Both the position numbers and the translations under genes were made by a program. Source: Azadirachta indica (lineage: Eukaryota; Streptophyta; Magnoliopsida; Sapindales; Meliaceae). Taken from it: 64,000 nt of DNA. Every line of letters starts with the position of its first letter. The first letter of the stretch is position 1. The DNA lies in NCBI GenBank assembly GCA_022749755.1, contig CM040451.1:13715871-13779870 (forward strand), given 5' to 3'. The notes beneath the pieces were generated by a model that had not been told where the DNA came from, did not search any database, and saw only the letters and a list, made by a program, of their open reading frames with translations. Positions 24,101 to 37,062 of the stretch are shown here, one piece after another.

Positions 24101-25972
24101 GTTGTATGAACTGATGCAGCAACATGGTCAACAATCTTTTGATTCCAAATAAGGTGGGAACTTAGATACTAAAATCCCCTAGCTATCTAGATGAATGTAA
24201 GTTCACATTACAAACAATACCATTGATTGCACAATTCATAATTGGTTCTGGTAGTCGCTAATTTTGCCAAGTACTTTAGTTATTATGATAAAGATTGAAT
24301 GCTGGCGAAATAAATTTGCCTTACAATCTATCTCTGATTTTATATAAATAAAAAAACTAGCTGAATCGCTGCAAAGCATTTTTAACATGAAAAAAAAAAA
24401 AAAAAAAAAAACTCTATGCACACAAACAGTGTGATGAATAGCTAACCAGGTATTGCTGGATGTAAATACCCAAAACAACAACGACCAACTCCCAGCCTTC
24501 TTTTGAGATCTAAAAGATTGCTGATTGGATGGACGGCCTACAAGAAAAGATTATCTTTATAAAATACAAACACAATTATTTTGCTCATCTAAAATCTATC
24601 AATGGATCAAAACAAGGAAAGGAGCATACTTCATAAGCCACAATTTTCTCCAGCAAAGAAGCAGAATCATCCCACGTAATCTGGTGAAGTTCTAGGGCAG
24701 CAGGACTCAGCCAAGTACTAAGTTTCTCCTTTAAATAGGAATCCAGAGCTCGCAAAGATGCAATATTTTCCTCTCTGTAAAGTTCCAAGAGAACCAACAT
24801 GAAATTTTTAATTCCTTTTGAATGTGTTTCAGAAGATTAAAATATGATACTCAAACATAGGAAGTTCTTAAAAACTAAAGGTCTTGGAGCTAGTTTATAA
24901 ATAGTTTCATTAGAAGAAGGATGACTAGGCAAATATGTTGAAATCCAAGATGGCAACTAACACACTTCAGCCAAAATTATAATCCATCAAATTAAGAGAA
25001 ACAAACTACATCAACACCACACGGAAATGAATTATGTAATCAAGACCATAGCCTTACGCGAGAATAGATAGAATATCAGCTCGAAGACTAGATAAAACCT
25101 TCAACCCGTCAGGATGCATGTTGAGCCGCTCAAAAAGAGCTTCATACATTGGCTTAAGTGCATGTCTCAAGTTTCGCTCAATTCGATAAAAAGTTGTGAG
25201 CACACCATCCTCTTCAGGGCCAGCTAACTGAGCATCCTCACCTGACACTAGAAACTTCTAAAACACTCAAATCAGTTTCACAAAAAAGTTCGGACACAAT
25301 TTACAAAACATTGCTGAAAGCAACAAAAACAAACTCAAAACTCACCTCCAAGATATTGCTTTATCAGTTCACAAACTTGTGTTCGATTAAGATCGTACTC
25401 TTTAGCTAGTACAAGTAATAATCTCCGCCGATTTTCACAAGAAAGGCTAAAATAACCCTACATCACAAATACTAACATTATAAGTACTCATTAACTCAGA
25501 AAGAGGAAAGTGAAAAAACGCAATTATTAATTCCAAACCCTAATTTCACCTCTGAAAAATCGTTAAGCACGGTATCCATAACTTCTGCTTTATTCATTGA
25601 TATTGCCAAGTGCATTGAATCTCGTACATGCTCAAATTCCCTATAAACAGAGATAATAATTCGTATAATTGAAATAATTAGAAATAAATTATAAAATTAC
25701 GAAAATATAAAATAGTTATCAGACCTCGGCGGTTTGTTTCCGTTCTTCGAAGCAGGATGCTGAGAATTTGATGGAATTTTATTAATCGCGTTCTATTATG
25801 ATTGCAAAATTAAATTAATTAATCATTCCATTAAGCAACCGAATTAGAGGATAAAAAAAAAGGAGAAATTCGAAACTGGATCACTTACGGGAAGAGGAGA
25901 AACGGCGAGTTTGCTTGAATCGTTAGGCATCATTCTGGCTCGCAACAGAATTGCTAAGCTTTTCTTGTTCAT
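21121..25972 (-). CDS. MCD: Malonyl-CoA decarboxylase
   Basis: Sixteen exons close in frame to 532 aa: 25972-25889, 25792-25725, 25640-25550, 25457-25346, 25247-25058, 24774-24630, 24537-24447, 24023-23965, 23864-23787, 23370-23287, 22896-22715, 22465-22337, 21966-21894, 21590-21505, 21335-21251 and 21162-21121. The enzyme converts malonyl-CoA to acetyl-CoA and CO2. The N-terminal helical domain includes FYRIERNLRHALKPMYE. The GNAT-fold catalytic domain includes AVHPISNLLDLKRRLG and, after it, a His in YLHPAIPGEPL that lines up with the catalytic His region of the human enzyme as I recall it. The start MNKKSLAILLRARMM is basic and Leu-rich, suggesting mitochondrial targeting. The protein ends IIDQRG, without the peroxisomal SKL of animal forms. 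The role in plants, clearing malonate or malonyl-CoA, is less well established. Confidence 0.92.
23428..23450. repeat. (GAA)n microsatellite in an MCD intron
   Basis: About seven GAA units lie in the intron between the exons ending at 23287 and starting at 22896 (minus-strand order), just outside the exon at 23287-23370. The repeat is likely length-polymorphic. Confidence 0.7.
24390..24411. repeat. Poly-A tract in an MCD intron
   Basis: An unbroken run of about 22 A bases on the plus strand (poly-T in the transcript) sits upstream of the exon at 24447-24537. A simple homopolymer with no sign of a retrogene. Confidence 0.75.
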
Positions 25973-28900
25973 ATTTATTGATTTCTTGAAACTGCGAAAA
26001 TGAAGTTTAAAAAATTGGGAGTTGAGCTCTCAAATAGTCCGCTGGCGCATCGTTTTCTACTCGTACTCATTTTTCTCGCGGGAGAGTAAACAGAAGCGGT
26101 CTGATTCTGTCCTGTGTCGGGCAAAACTCACCGTTTTGGAAGTGCTTGAAATAGACTCTGCTCGGCCTGGCCCGTAAGGAATGAAAATTTCGGCCGAAAT
26201 AATGTAGCAATCTAAATGCACTCCTCGTGTTCCTTAATACACCTATTGATCACTCCAATGCAAATGCCACCACATCTAGGAGAACCTTAGCACGTTAGTT
26301 TTAGTATTTTATTGCTTTTTTAATCAATTTTTTTAACTTTTGCATGCATGCATGCATGCAAGGTCTAAGCGAGAAAGTCTTGGAGTAGGAGTGCCACAGT
26401 TTTACACTTGTCACTAAATTTAAAATTATAATATGATGACACATAGCATTATATAATTGAATGGGTCAATGACTGTATTTACCTCATTAAGGGCTTACAA
26501 TTTTTGAGCCACATGATTTCTACTGAGCCTTAATAGTATTTCGAATTCTTGCATCTCTCGACCACATCTTAATAACTCAACTTTTTAAGAATCGTCTCGT
26601 ACTTTAGTAGTCTGCTCAAGTGTTACGTATGGGGTAGATTTTTCTATATTATCGAATTGACATTTTTTTATTGAAGCAAATTTTTGGGTTACACTATGGT
26701 AAACTTGTGATCTATCTAACTAGCTGAAGAGACCTCCAATCTCAAAAGTGGCAAAATTATTTAAAAAATGAAAAAAGAAAGGACAGATTCTTCAATGGAA
26801 ATAATATGGTTTTTGTGTCCAAGTGTAGAAATTTGTCCCTATAGATAAAGACATTGGGTTGAGTTACAAATTTTTCAGCCACTTCGCTTGCTTCCCCTGC
26901 TTGTTTCATGGTTCTGGTTCAGTGTTTGCGAACCATTATTATTGTATAATGAGTGTTTTTTTATTTTTTTATTTTATTGAGGTTAGATTTGTGCAGCAAC
27001 ATATAGGCTAGAAGCATGGTGGTCTGCTCTCATGTGGGCTAGTTTTTTTTTTTTTTTTTTTTTTTTTTTGAGTATGTGGACTAGGGTTAATTGGCTTAGT
27101 GCATATCTTACTTATAATTCAAGAAAATGACAAAAACTAAGTGGATTTGTGACAACTGGTCTGATAGGATTCTTTTCTTCCTTCAATCTATCAATATAAT
27201 ATATAATTTGCAATTGAAATTCTTTGTTCCCTCTTTTCACCATCTTTGCTGATTCAACACTCCATTTCTTATCAGTCAATTATTCTTTGGATGCTTCCAT
27301 CCTGAACCCTAGCCAGTCCCTCAGTTGTTTGTTATCCCTTGATTCCCTCCATCTAAATTAATTCCACAAATTAATTATCAACACTCTCTTTTAATACACA
27401 TATATATATATAATTAGTATCAAAATTCCTGCAATTTCTTTTGTTACATTATTTACAGGCCATGAAATAAACTACATCATACATTTTCTTTAATATAAAT
27501 GCAAATGTTACATGATTTTGTATATAAACTTAAGTTCGCTTATCTTATAAAATACTACTGTACACATAACATAATTTTTTAATTTTTTAAAAATAAAGTT
27601 AATTAATTAAACTATACACATGAAATAATTTTACGAGATGACGTGGTTAAATATAATGTTAAAACTGTCACTCACTAAATCATCATTTAATATATTTAAA
27701 TATTTTCTTAGAAAATATGTTCAATATTGTTTTTTAATTAATTTTTTAAAATTATAAGAAAGTTATACCTATTTGAATCAACGTGTACGTATATCTATTG
27801 TGATTTTTTTTTTTTTATTTATTTATTTATTAATATAATAGACATTAATTATTTCCTAGGAGTTAAAAAAGTCTTCGCGCATATTTTTCAATTTTGCAAG
27901 TCATTTTCAATGGCCCCCTTCTACATCTTTGATCTTTGCAACTTAGTCCATGTCGACACATTTTACTAATACACGCAATTAATCCTTAATTACGTATTAT
28001 TAGATTAAATTTTAAATAATACCCGAAACATCCCTCGACAAAATTACGAGTCATCGTCAAGAAAAACCGTTTAAAATGTAACATTAAATTAATCAGAAAC
28101 AATAATAATAATAATAATACTCACTTAATCCCATTTTTTTTTTTCCCTTTAAACGCGAACGGGGGTGGCTGTGACAGACTGTGAGTTAAACGTGGTTAAC
28201 AGACGGGAATGTGGGGCCCTGATTTGATAATCAATAGTTGACGGCACTGCTCAAATGACGGGACATGAGCGCTGCAGCCCTTGCGATTGGGTCCCATTTT
28301 TGTTGATTTCGTGGTGCTGTGATTTATCATTCCCCGCCGTCCATCCTCTCCAATCGGCCGCTTCCTATATCTAGGCAACGTTAAGACTTTGTCTGTCGTT
28401 CGTCAATGGACGTCGTTGGAGCCACACTGTTATGTTATAACACTACCCCATAATTTAGTATTCGGACATCATTTACCATAAATTTTTTTTCGCATATTAC
28501 AATTATAACGTATTATAGCTTATTAAAAATCGTAAGTGTGCAGTATTCAAATTTATTACATCCCGCACCTTACGAATGAATTCTATTTTAAATGCCTGTG
28601 GACCTTCAACCGCTACCACTATATTAGCGATTTTATGTATGATAATTATATTATATGTTATTATATTGTTTGAAGTGACATATTAGGTAAGAAAACCTGA
28701 TATTTTATTCTTGCATGTTCCATTTTGATGATAATAACAATAATCACAACATGCAATTGCAATTGATTTAAAATGTTTTTTGATTCTTGTGAACAAATAG
28801 ATGAATGGATGCCATCGTCAATGACTTTGTTCCTTTTTTTTATATATGGGTTGAAGGAATCTAAGACAGATCACGGGTAGCACAATTGCTTTTCCATTCA

Positions 28901-30983
28901 TGGAATGGGGAATAAAATTGAGAGGTCATCACTAGTTCCATCTTGGTTTTGCCCAACTTTATTTATACTAATTAAATACAACGTTTGGTAAAATTATTGA
29001 CCTAAAAAAGATGTCACTTTACTTATTTTTCAAGGTCGCTTTCGTATTATATTTTTGCAAAAAGGATCCCCTAGACCTAGATCATATATACAATGGAAAA
29101 TATTTATATGAATTGAAATGTTTTACATATGTGGGTATTGCATTCATCAACAAATAATATTAAAATTGAACCGACGAGATGGCGACATTATCAACGGAGG
29201 CCGTATACATTGCTAGAATACGACGTTTTAATGGTCATAGAGAGTTCTCGGGCTTGTGTTATATGCAAAAAAGTAATTGGAATAACAATATTCAGACCCT
29301 TGAGTTCTTATATTTTACAAAAATAATTAGTATATTCATTTATATCAAATAAGTCCATAACTTAATCTTTATAAAAAATAATTGAAACATCCTAAGTTAT
29401 ATATTTTTACATTATGATGGTCAAAATATAACATTTTAAGGTTACATGTATCTTAGTTACCCCATTAGAGATTTTTTTTTCTTATTAAGCAGATTTACAA
29501 ATTAAATAAAGAATTTGTCAAATTATTTTGATTTTAAATTCAAATAAATCTAACTTAAATATTTATCCTCAAGAAAGGAAGAACATATTTTAAATATTTG
29601 AAGAAATCAACTCTCATAACTATATGAAAAGATACAAAGCTTCAATCCTAAGTTAAGATGGAGGGGTAAGCACCACTTGGCTAAGCGATGATTTTTTAGT
29701 TAACTAGAAGTTGTCCAGTTGAGGATTTATTTGATATAAATAAATGAATTATATATTATTTAAAAAATATAAAACAAATTAGGGATTTGAATGTTATTAC
29801 TCGAAAAGCAAATAATTTAAGCGCATTCTACACCAAAACATTTGTTTTCATCTAAAAAAAGTGATCTACCCGACAAAAGTCAAAAAATTGCATGGAGTCC
29901 CCACTTCCCGTCAGTTAAACAAGTGGACATTTTAGTCATTTTCACAAATTCTCTAAATGCAAGTCCCAATCTGTCTGCCAGCTTCAGTTTTCAGGCCTGA
30001 TATGTAGTTCCCCTTTCTAATTGTCCTCACACCAGCACAAAAAGTGGAGGAGATCAATGATATCACTGCAATTATACCTCACTTTCAGGGGTACCCGTGA
30101 CTTTTCAATTGGATTAATAACATTTGAAATCCCTTCATTTTCATAAAATTTCAGTTGAACACATTTTTATTTATATCAGACAGGTCCTGACCTCGTTGGA
30201 AATTATTGGGATACCATTAGTTTATGTTGGACATTCTTACACTGCGATGAACAAAAATCTAAAAATGTAGAATTATAAAGGTAATTTCTTGGGTGTAACA
30301 GAGCCTCGATTAGAGAGAGGCTTGTTTGATATAAATAACTAAACAGTACTTTTATATGAAAGCATAAAACTAGAGGGACTCCTTTGTTATTATCCCTTTT
30401 CGAAATTCGTCGTGTTTACTTGCGTACTCGTTTCGGATCAGATTTGCTCTTCGCATCGGTGAATAGAAGCAATCATAGGGGTTTAGATTCTGTGCATTAC
30501 ATTTTAGCGATACTTTTTGCAACTTTGCACCACATCAACACACGGTGTGCAATATTCATTTATGCAATCACGAAATGTTGATAAATATTCGGCAATCGTT
30601 CCCGGATATTTTTTTTAACTCAGTAAAAAAATAAATAAATAACAATAAAGATTTTATTGATGGTATTTTTTTGCTTGTTGCTCACTTTACTCAATCTTCA
30701 AATTTTACCATTAAGACTTTTTTCTTATTTTATTATTCACAAAATCTAACCGTCTTAATTGAAGTTCACATATTATTAAAGTGTCTTAATATATATATAT
30801 ATATATTACTTGAGATCATGCTATTACTTTATCATATCTGTTATGATGTCTTTTATAAATTTTAATATTTATATTCAAATATTTAAATTTAAATATTTAC
30901 AAATAAGATTTTACTATAAACAAAATTTTAACTCTTAATTTCAAATAATTTATTAAATGAACTAATGGATAAGATTTTAGATA
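25973..30983. other. Gene-poor AT-rich intergenic region
   Basis: Five kilobases upstream of MCD with no supported gene. It includes the MCD promoter (about 25973-26200), a GCAT tetranucleotide repeat (26341-26360), a poly-T run (27043-27069) and a GC-richer island at 28140-28440. It also contains decayed repeat-like segments around 29720-29810 and 30315-30400. Short frames at 28196-28378, 29129-29326 and 30384-30581 have no recognisable protein and no splice context. Confidence 0.5.
27043..27069. repeat. Poly-T tract
   Basis: A run of about 27 T bases broken by nothing. No adjacent coding remnant or target-site duplication was recognised, so I do not call it a retroelement tail. Confidence 0.75.
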
Positions 30984-31240
30984 GGAAGCATGCCTATTAC
31001 TCCTTATTTTTTTTGAATTAATATTCAATAACTCTTTATATTTTCTTTAATATCTTATTATCTCCTTTAATTTTGATTTTATCCTTCAATATTTTAAATA
31101 TTTTTAATTTTATCATTTTGTAAACTAAATTGAATTAAACAATAAAATCAAAAAAAAAATTATGGAATGATGAAATATAAAAAAAATATATAAAAAAATA
31201 AGATATTAATTAAAAATACAGGGGTAATGGACATTCTCCC
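30984..31240. mobile_element. 257-bp MITE with 9-bp target-site duplication
   Basis: The two ends are imperfect inverted repeats: the left starts GGAAGCATGCCTATTACTCC and the right, reverse-complemented, starts GGGAGAATGTCCATTACCCC, matching at 15 of 20 positions. The interior is AT-rich and partly self-complementary (ATTTTGATTTTAT near 31070 against ATAAAATCAAAA near 31143). The exact 9-base repeat TTTTAGATA flanks both sides (30975-30983 and 31241-31249). A 9-bp duplication points to the Mutator superfamily. There is no coding capacity, so mobility would need a transposase from elsewhere. Confidence 0.75.
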
Positions 31241-31840
31241 TTTTAGATAATATAATATAAGATAAATAGCATGCACATTTAAATTATCTATTTATAGTTA
31301 TCTTATTATTAAATAAAATATCCAATTTTAATCATAAAAAATAGGATGGTAATCTCTAAACTTTTACATTTTAAGAAACACTTACCTAATTTATCAATTT
31401 TTATAAAATAAATTTTTAAACCCCTGAGCAATGAGCACATTTTTTTTTTACGGGAGTTTTAGACCTATTTGATATGAAATGAAGATAATATATCTTTATT
31501 TATAAATTATGAAGATAAGGGACCTGAACATTATTAACCCCATCGCGTATTTGAGTTGGCTCGGCAGAACGTTGTTGAAAAAGAAAATGAGAACGGATGT
31601 AGAGGATCCATAAAAAAAAAAAAAAGGAAGAGAGAGAAAGAGACCTAACCTGAAAAAAAGTGTCAATTTCATGCGTCGCTTGCCGACTCCAAACCAAACT
31701 TTTCATTGTACTGTTCACATTTTAATTTCCCGTCAAAATAATTTTTTTTCTTTTAATACATTTATTTTTCCTTTTTTCGCCGACACTCAGCATACTCTCT
31801 CTTCATTACTCTCAAGCTTCGAATCTCTCTTCCTTCTTTA

Positions 31841-31954
31841 ATGGCGTTGTTGTTGTCTCGAACAACGTCTCCTGACTTCACCTTCTCCTTCTTTTCTTCC
31901 CAAGTTTCGCGTTTCTCCGTCATGCACTCCACTGCGCCTGAACCTCAGCTTTGA
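31841..31954 (+). promoter_or_regulatory. Upstream ORF (37 codons) in the SRF8-like leader
   Basis: An ATG at 31841 opens a 37-codon frame (MALLLSRTTSPDF...) that stops at 31954, 30 bases before the main ATG at 31985. The preceding sequence is CT-rich, as in plant leaders. If the transcript starts upstream of 31841, ribosomes meet this frame first. It shows no homology I recognise. Whether it is in the mRNA is not known. Confidence 0.45.
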
Positions 31955-31984
31955 ACCACCCCAGAACTAGATACGAGAATCACA

Positions 31985-34900
31985 ATGGCTATACGAAACG
32001 CCGGTGTTTTTGATGTTTCTTTTGCTCAGTTAGTTTTCCTCGTGTTGATCTTTTCAGTCCTGTCCCTTGTTCAATGCACTACAGATTCTTCCGATGGTAT
32101 TGCTTTTTCTGTTTTCACTTCTCCTTGTCAATTGTCTGATCGGAGTTCTTCTTCTTTTTTATTTATTTTGAATGCTTGACTGATTGGTGTTTTCTTCAGA
32201 GTGAGCTGGAGTCGATAAATGAGCTTTGACTTTGGTGAACTTTGATTTTATTTTTATTTTTTAAAGTCTAATCCTTTATGTTCTGTTTGGTCCGCAGGAA
32301 AATGTAGGAAATCTAGATTTGGTAAAGGTGGAAACTTTTTTGTGTATAATGTTGTTTCGTTGAAGAAAAAGAATAGAAAAATCTGATTTCATTTTTTTTC
32401 TTTTAGTAAGCTTATGGTTGGATTATGGTAATTATAGCTGCGGTATTAGCTGATAAAACATGTTGCATATAAGTTTTTATTAAAAAATTAATGGCTGGTT
32501 TAACTGGTTTTTTTCTCGCAGTTCAAGCCCTTCAAGTTATGTACACTTCACTGAACAGTCCTTCACAGCTAACTAATTGGAAAAGCAGTGGAGGGGATCC
32601 CTGTGGAGAGTCATGGAAAGGGGTAATTTGTGAGGGATCAGCTGTCGTTTCCATGTATGATTGAATACCACGAATGTGATTACTTATTTGTAGTATTTAC
32701 TGTGATTTAATGAGCTTTTAATTTAGGTGATGACTAATTGTTGGTTATTTTTGTAAAAGTGATATTTCTCGATTAGGACTAAGTGGAACAATGGGATACT
32801 TGCTCTCAGACCTCATGTCATTGAGAAAATTGTGAGAAATTTTATTCTTTTTTTCTATTGCTAGTTTCATAGTTTTTGATTAATAAGTTGCTAATCTGAT
32901 TGGGTTATTCAATTTTGATAGTGATTTGAGTGGCAACAACATTCACGATACAATCCCATATCAGTTACCACCAAATCTTACCAGCCTGTAATGTTTCTAA
33001 CGTTTACTAATTGGTTCTACTATTTTGAACTTCTTGTTGACTTGCTTGATGTGCAGATTCTTCTTCATTGTAATGCAGGAATCTTGCAAGCAACAATTTT
33101 AGTGGGAATCTTCCTTATTCCATTGCTGGCATGGTCTCACTCTCTTATTTGTAAGTGGCTTGTTCTGAATGATATGAAATTTGATTTGGAATTCATTTGC
33201 AGTTTAGATTATTTCTCATTGCCTAATTGAACAATCTGTGTTTAGGAATGTTAGCCGCAACTCACTTTCCATGACCATCGGAGACATATTTGGTAATCTT
33301 GCTGGCCTCGCAATCTTGTAAGACCTCTTACTTCAACACGAATTTGTCACAATTATTCTGTTCGCTTTGGTTTCCATAAGCAGTTGAAGTTTGGCTTATT
33401 ATGGTGCTTGTACATGGAAAATTCATGTTTCATGGTCAAAATGTACTCTTTGACTTGTTTCACTTGTGGACCCACTGTGATAATCTGCAATTTTTGATAA
33501 ATTGCACATGTTGGTTGTTTCTTGCATCTAATATTTTTTCTTTCAAGTGCTTTGTGCATGTTGTGACTTCGCTTTGTGTTGCAGGGATCTCTCTTTCAAC
33601 AACTTTTCTGGGGATCTTCCTAACTCATTTAGTTCATTATCTAATATTTCTACCCTGTGAGTAAAGTGCTCCTTTCTTTCTAGGGGAAAAAGTGGTGGCA
33701 ATAATTTTGCAGATATATGAGAGTGCTTATGATATCTGAATTTGTGGCAGCTATATACAGAACAATCAACTGACTGGTACTCTCAATGTCCTTTCGGGTT
33801 TGCCTTTGACTACTCTGTAAGTTTCTATTATTTCTTGAAGTAGGAATTGTACTATTTTTCCATGTTTTCTTATCTCATTCTATCCAACAGAAATGTGGCA
33901 AACAATCATTTCAGTGGCTGGATACCTCGAGAGCTCAGTGCAATCCAAACTTTTATGTAAGCTTTTGGTCACTGTTTCTTTTATTCTGATTGTTTCCTCT
34001 GTGTCTCTGTGTGTGTGTACACATACTTTGGAAAATTTTAGATTCTTGCAATACACTATACTTATGTACTAAAATAAACTAGATATGATGGAAATTCTTT
34101 CAACAATGGTCCTGCTCCACCATCGCCTCCATTTACCCCAACTCCTCCCGGTGAATCTCACAATAAAAATAATCGAACTCATCAGCCAGCCTCGCATTCA
34201 CCTTCAGACAAATCATCTGATTCAGATAACGGATTATCTGTTGGATCTATTCTGGGCATAGTTCTGGGTGCTGTATTTCTGATTGCCCTTGTGCTATTCA
34301 CTCTTTCTTATTGCATTCGGAAGAATAGAAGAAAGGTAAGCGGTACAAGAAGTTCTGCAGGAAGTCTCCCTGTCAGCACGAATAATGGTAGGTTTTCTTT
34401 TTTCTATTTTTCCACAACACCACAACCTCCCTTTTGTTGTTTCCCTTTTTACGTTACGTGTATACTTCCTTTGCAATTTTTGTTTAGGTTTTATTTATGA
34501 AAGTCAATTTCTTTACGGAGCTATCTATATACAAAATCTTTGAGAGTCTTCCAAGCCTGACAAGTTTTTTCTTTTATTATCTGAATCATTGATGTAGATT
34601 TCTCCAATTTTATTGGCTGAACTTCTAAATGTAACTGCTCTGTAAATGCATAGTTTCTGCTTCAAGTTGGTTTGCTTTGAGGTTTGGTGATTAATAATTT
34701 GGAGGTTGAAGCTCTATGGCCGCGATCCTGACTGTTGAGCATTGCAATCTACTTTCTTTTTGCAGCAAGTACTGGGATGCATGAGCAGCGGGTAAAAAGT
34801 GTAGCTGCTGTCACTGATCTGACACCCCCACCTGCAGAAAAGTTGGTGGTCGAGAGGGTGGCAAAAAATGTATCCATAAAGAAAGTAAAGTCACCTATCA

Positions 34901-37062
34901 CTGCTACTTCATATACTGTTGCTTCTCTCCAGACAGCTACAAATAGTTTTAGTCAGGAATTTCTCATTGGTGAAGGTTCCCTTGGTCGTGTTTACAAAGC
35001 AGAGTTTTCCAATGGGAAGGTAAACAAATTATGCTGCAATTGTGTGTAAAAATTAATTGTTTTCCCATGTTCCCCAATGATTAGACACTGGTGCTATTTT
35101 TTTCATTTTCTTTTTGAAGTGATATTTGATTCAATTAGTAATATATCTATTATCCTGATTGCTGCAAATACACCCTCAAATTTCTGTCCTCAGTTGTAGT
35201 TTGGACATGTATTATGTCTTGCACTTTGCCTGCAGCCTAGTTGATAGGTGGAACCTGGGTAAGAAATTGTTATGGAGAAACTATTTTGGGGTTTATTTCC
35301 ACTGTTATCTTGGATGGTTGGGAGAACACCATGTTAGACAGCTTTAATACATGTTGAATTTCAGGCCTCGGCCTTGCCTTGAAGGTTTAGCTAATTGTAA
35401 CAGACTACTACTGAAGTATAATTACCACCTATAATTTTGAATCAACAATGAGAAATAGTAAAAAGTTAACAAGTATGGTTCTGCCTTTTTTGGTTATATA
35501 TATCTCAAATTTCTTGTTGTCATGTCATGCTTTATCATTGGGACATCATCCTTTCAACTGTTACGTTTAGCATCTGGCAATGCTGTTATATCATGACACT
35601 TTAATAATTTTGTTTGTCATGTTTTTATTTGTGTGTTACAATAACAATTTAATCTTTTTGTGTTTGGTTTGAACTAGATAATGGCTGTGAAGAAAATCGA
35701 CAATTCAGCCCTATCATTACAGGAAGAAGATAATTTTCTAGAAGCTGTTTCTAATATGTCACGGTTGAGGCACCCAAACATTGTTACACTGGCTGGATAC
35801 TGTGCAGAGCATGGCCAGCGTCTTCTGGTTTACGAATATGTAGGAAATGGTAGTCTCCATGATATGCTGCACTTTGCTGATGATGGCAGCAAGAACTTGA
35901 CATGGAATGCACGTGTTAGGGTAGCACTAGGCACTGCCCGGGCTTTAGAGTATGTTACATGAGTATGATGTTTTAAGTCTCTCTGTCTTGCTTAATATTC
36001 TATTCCATGGAGGACCTGTGCATGTGGTTGAGGTGCATTTTGGTTCTAAACTTAGTTCTGTCTATCAGGTACTTGCACGAAGTGTGCTTGCCCTCTGTTG
36101 TACATAGAAATTTTAAGTCGGCAAATATTTTACTCGATGAAGAGCTCAATCCCCACTTGTCAGATTGTGGTTTAGCTGCTCTAACACCAAATACAGAGAG
36201 ACAGGTGATCAGCTGGAATAAGATAACAATTTCATATTTCACAGGACTTGCTTTTTCTTAACCTTATATGCTTGCTTGACAAGTTTGCTGTTCCCTTCAT
36301 GTCTGACAGGTTTCAACACAGATGGTTGGTGCATTCGGTTACAGTGCTCCTGAATTTGCCTTGTCAGGAATATACACTGTAAAAAGTGACGTGTACAGTT
36401 TTGGAGTGGTGATGTTAGAGCTGTTGACTGGTAGGAAGCCACTTGATAGGTATACCTTGCTTTAGACTACTGAATTTTATGGTATTTTTGCTCTTTGAAT
36501 TGTAATAATGTTGTGCGCAATTTCTGGAAGTTTGTTGACATGCTCGTTTTTGCTGTTGTTTAGTTCAAGGCCAAGATCAGAGCAGTCGCTAGTGAGATGG
36601 GCAACTCCCCAGCTACACGATATAGATGCATTGGCAAAAATGGTTGATCCTGCCTTGAATGGCATGTATCCTGCAAAGTCTCTGTCGCGTTTTGCCGACA
36701 TTATTGCTCTCTGTGTTCAGGTAAACCCATTTTACAATTGCTGAATTAGAGTTTATATGGAAGCTTTTGGAATAAAATAAAATGCCCCTATTGACAATAG
36801 GGTTGTCAGAATCCTCTTTCTCATGGTTGCAATGTAGTCACTATAACTGAAATGAAAGAATCTTTTCTACTAGAAGTATTGTTCGTTAAAATTTTTTTGT
36901 TCTGCGTAGCCGGAACCTGAGTTTAGGCCTCCCATGTCTGAAGTTGTGCAAGCATTGGTGCGGTTAGTACAAAGGGCAAGTGTTGTCAAAAGGCGTTCCA
37001 GTGATGAATTGGGATTGGCCTATAAGACTCCAGAGCACGAGGCCATCGACATGTCATTTTAA
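31985..37062 (+). CDS. SRF8: STRUBBELIG-receptor family LRR receptor-like protein (SRF8-like), atypical kinase
   Basis: Sixteen exons: 31985-32096, 32522-32654, 32760-32831, 32922-32987, 33079-33150, 33246-33317, 33585-33656, 33751-33816, 33891-33956, 34083-34387, 34766-35019, 35678-35949, 36069-36204, 36310-36449, 36564-36720 and 36910-37062; 715 aa. Order: signal peptide; SUB domain ([20 protein letters not shown], then [10 protein letters not shown]); LRRs, mostly one per exon of 66-72 nt; Pro/Ser-rich juxtamembrane stretch; helix ([20 protein letters not shown]); kinase-like domain. The P-loop GEGSLGRVY and Lys in IMAVKK are present. HRD reads HRN (HRNFKSAN) and DFG reads DCG, so phosphotransfer is doubtful, as in STRUBBELIG itself. 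The C terminus [10 protein letters not shown] matches the SRF8 ending I recall. Likely plasma-membrane signalling in growth; ligand unknown. Confidence 0.94.

Noticed and set aside
28196..28378. 60-codon minus-strand frame in the GC-rich island
   Set aside because: No similarity to any family I know; short frames are expected in GC-rich DNA.
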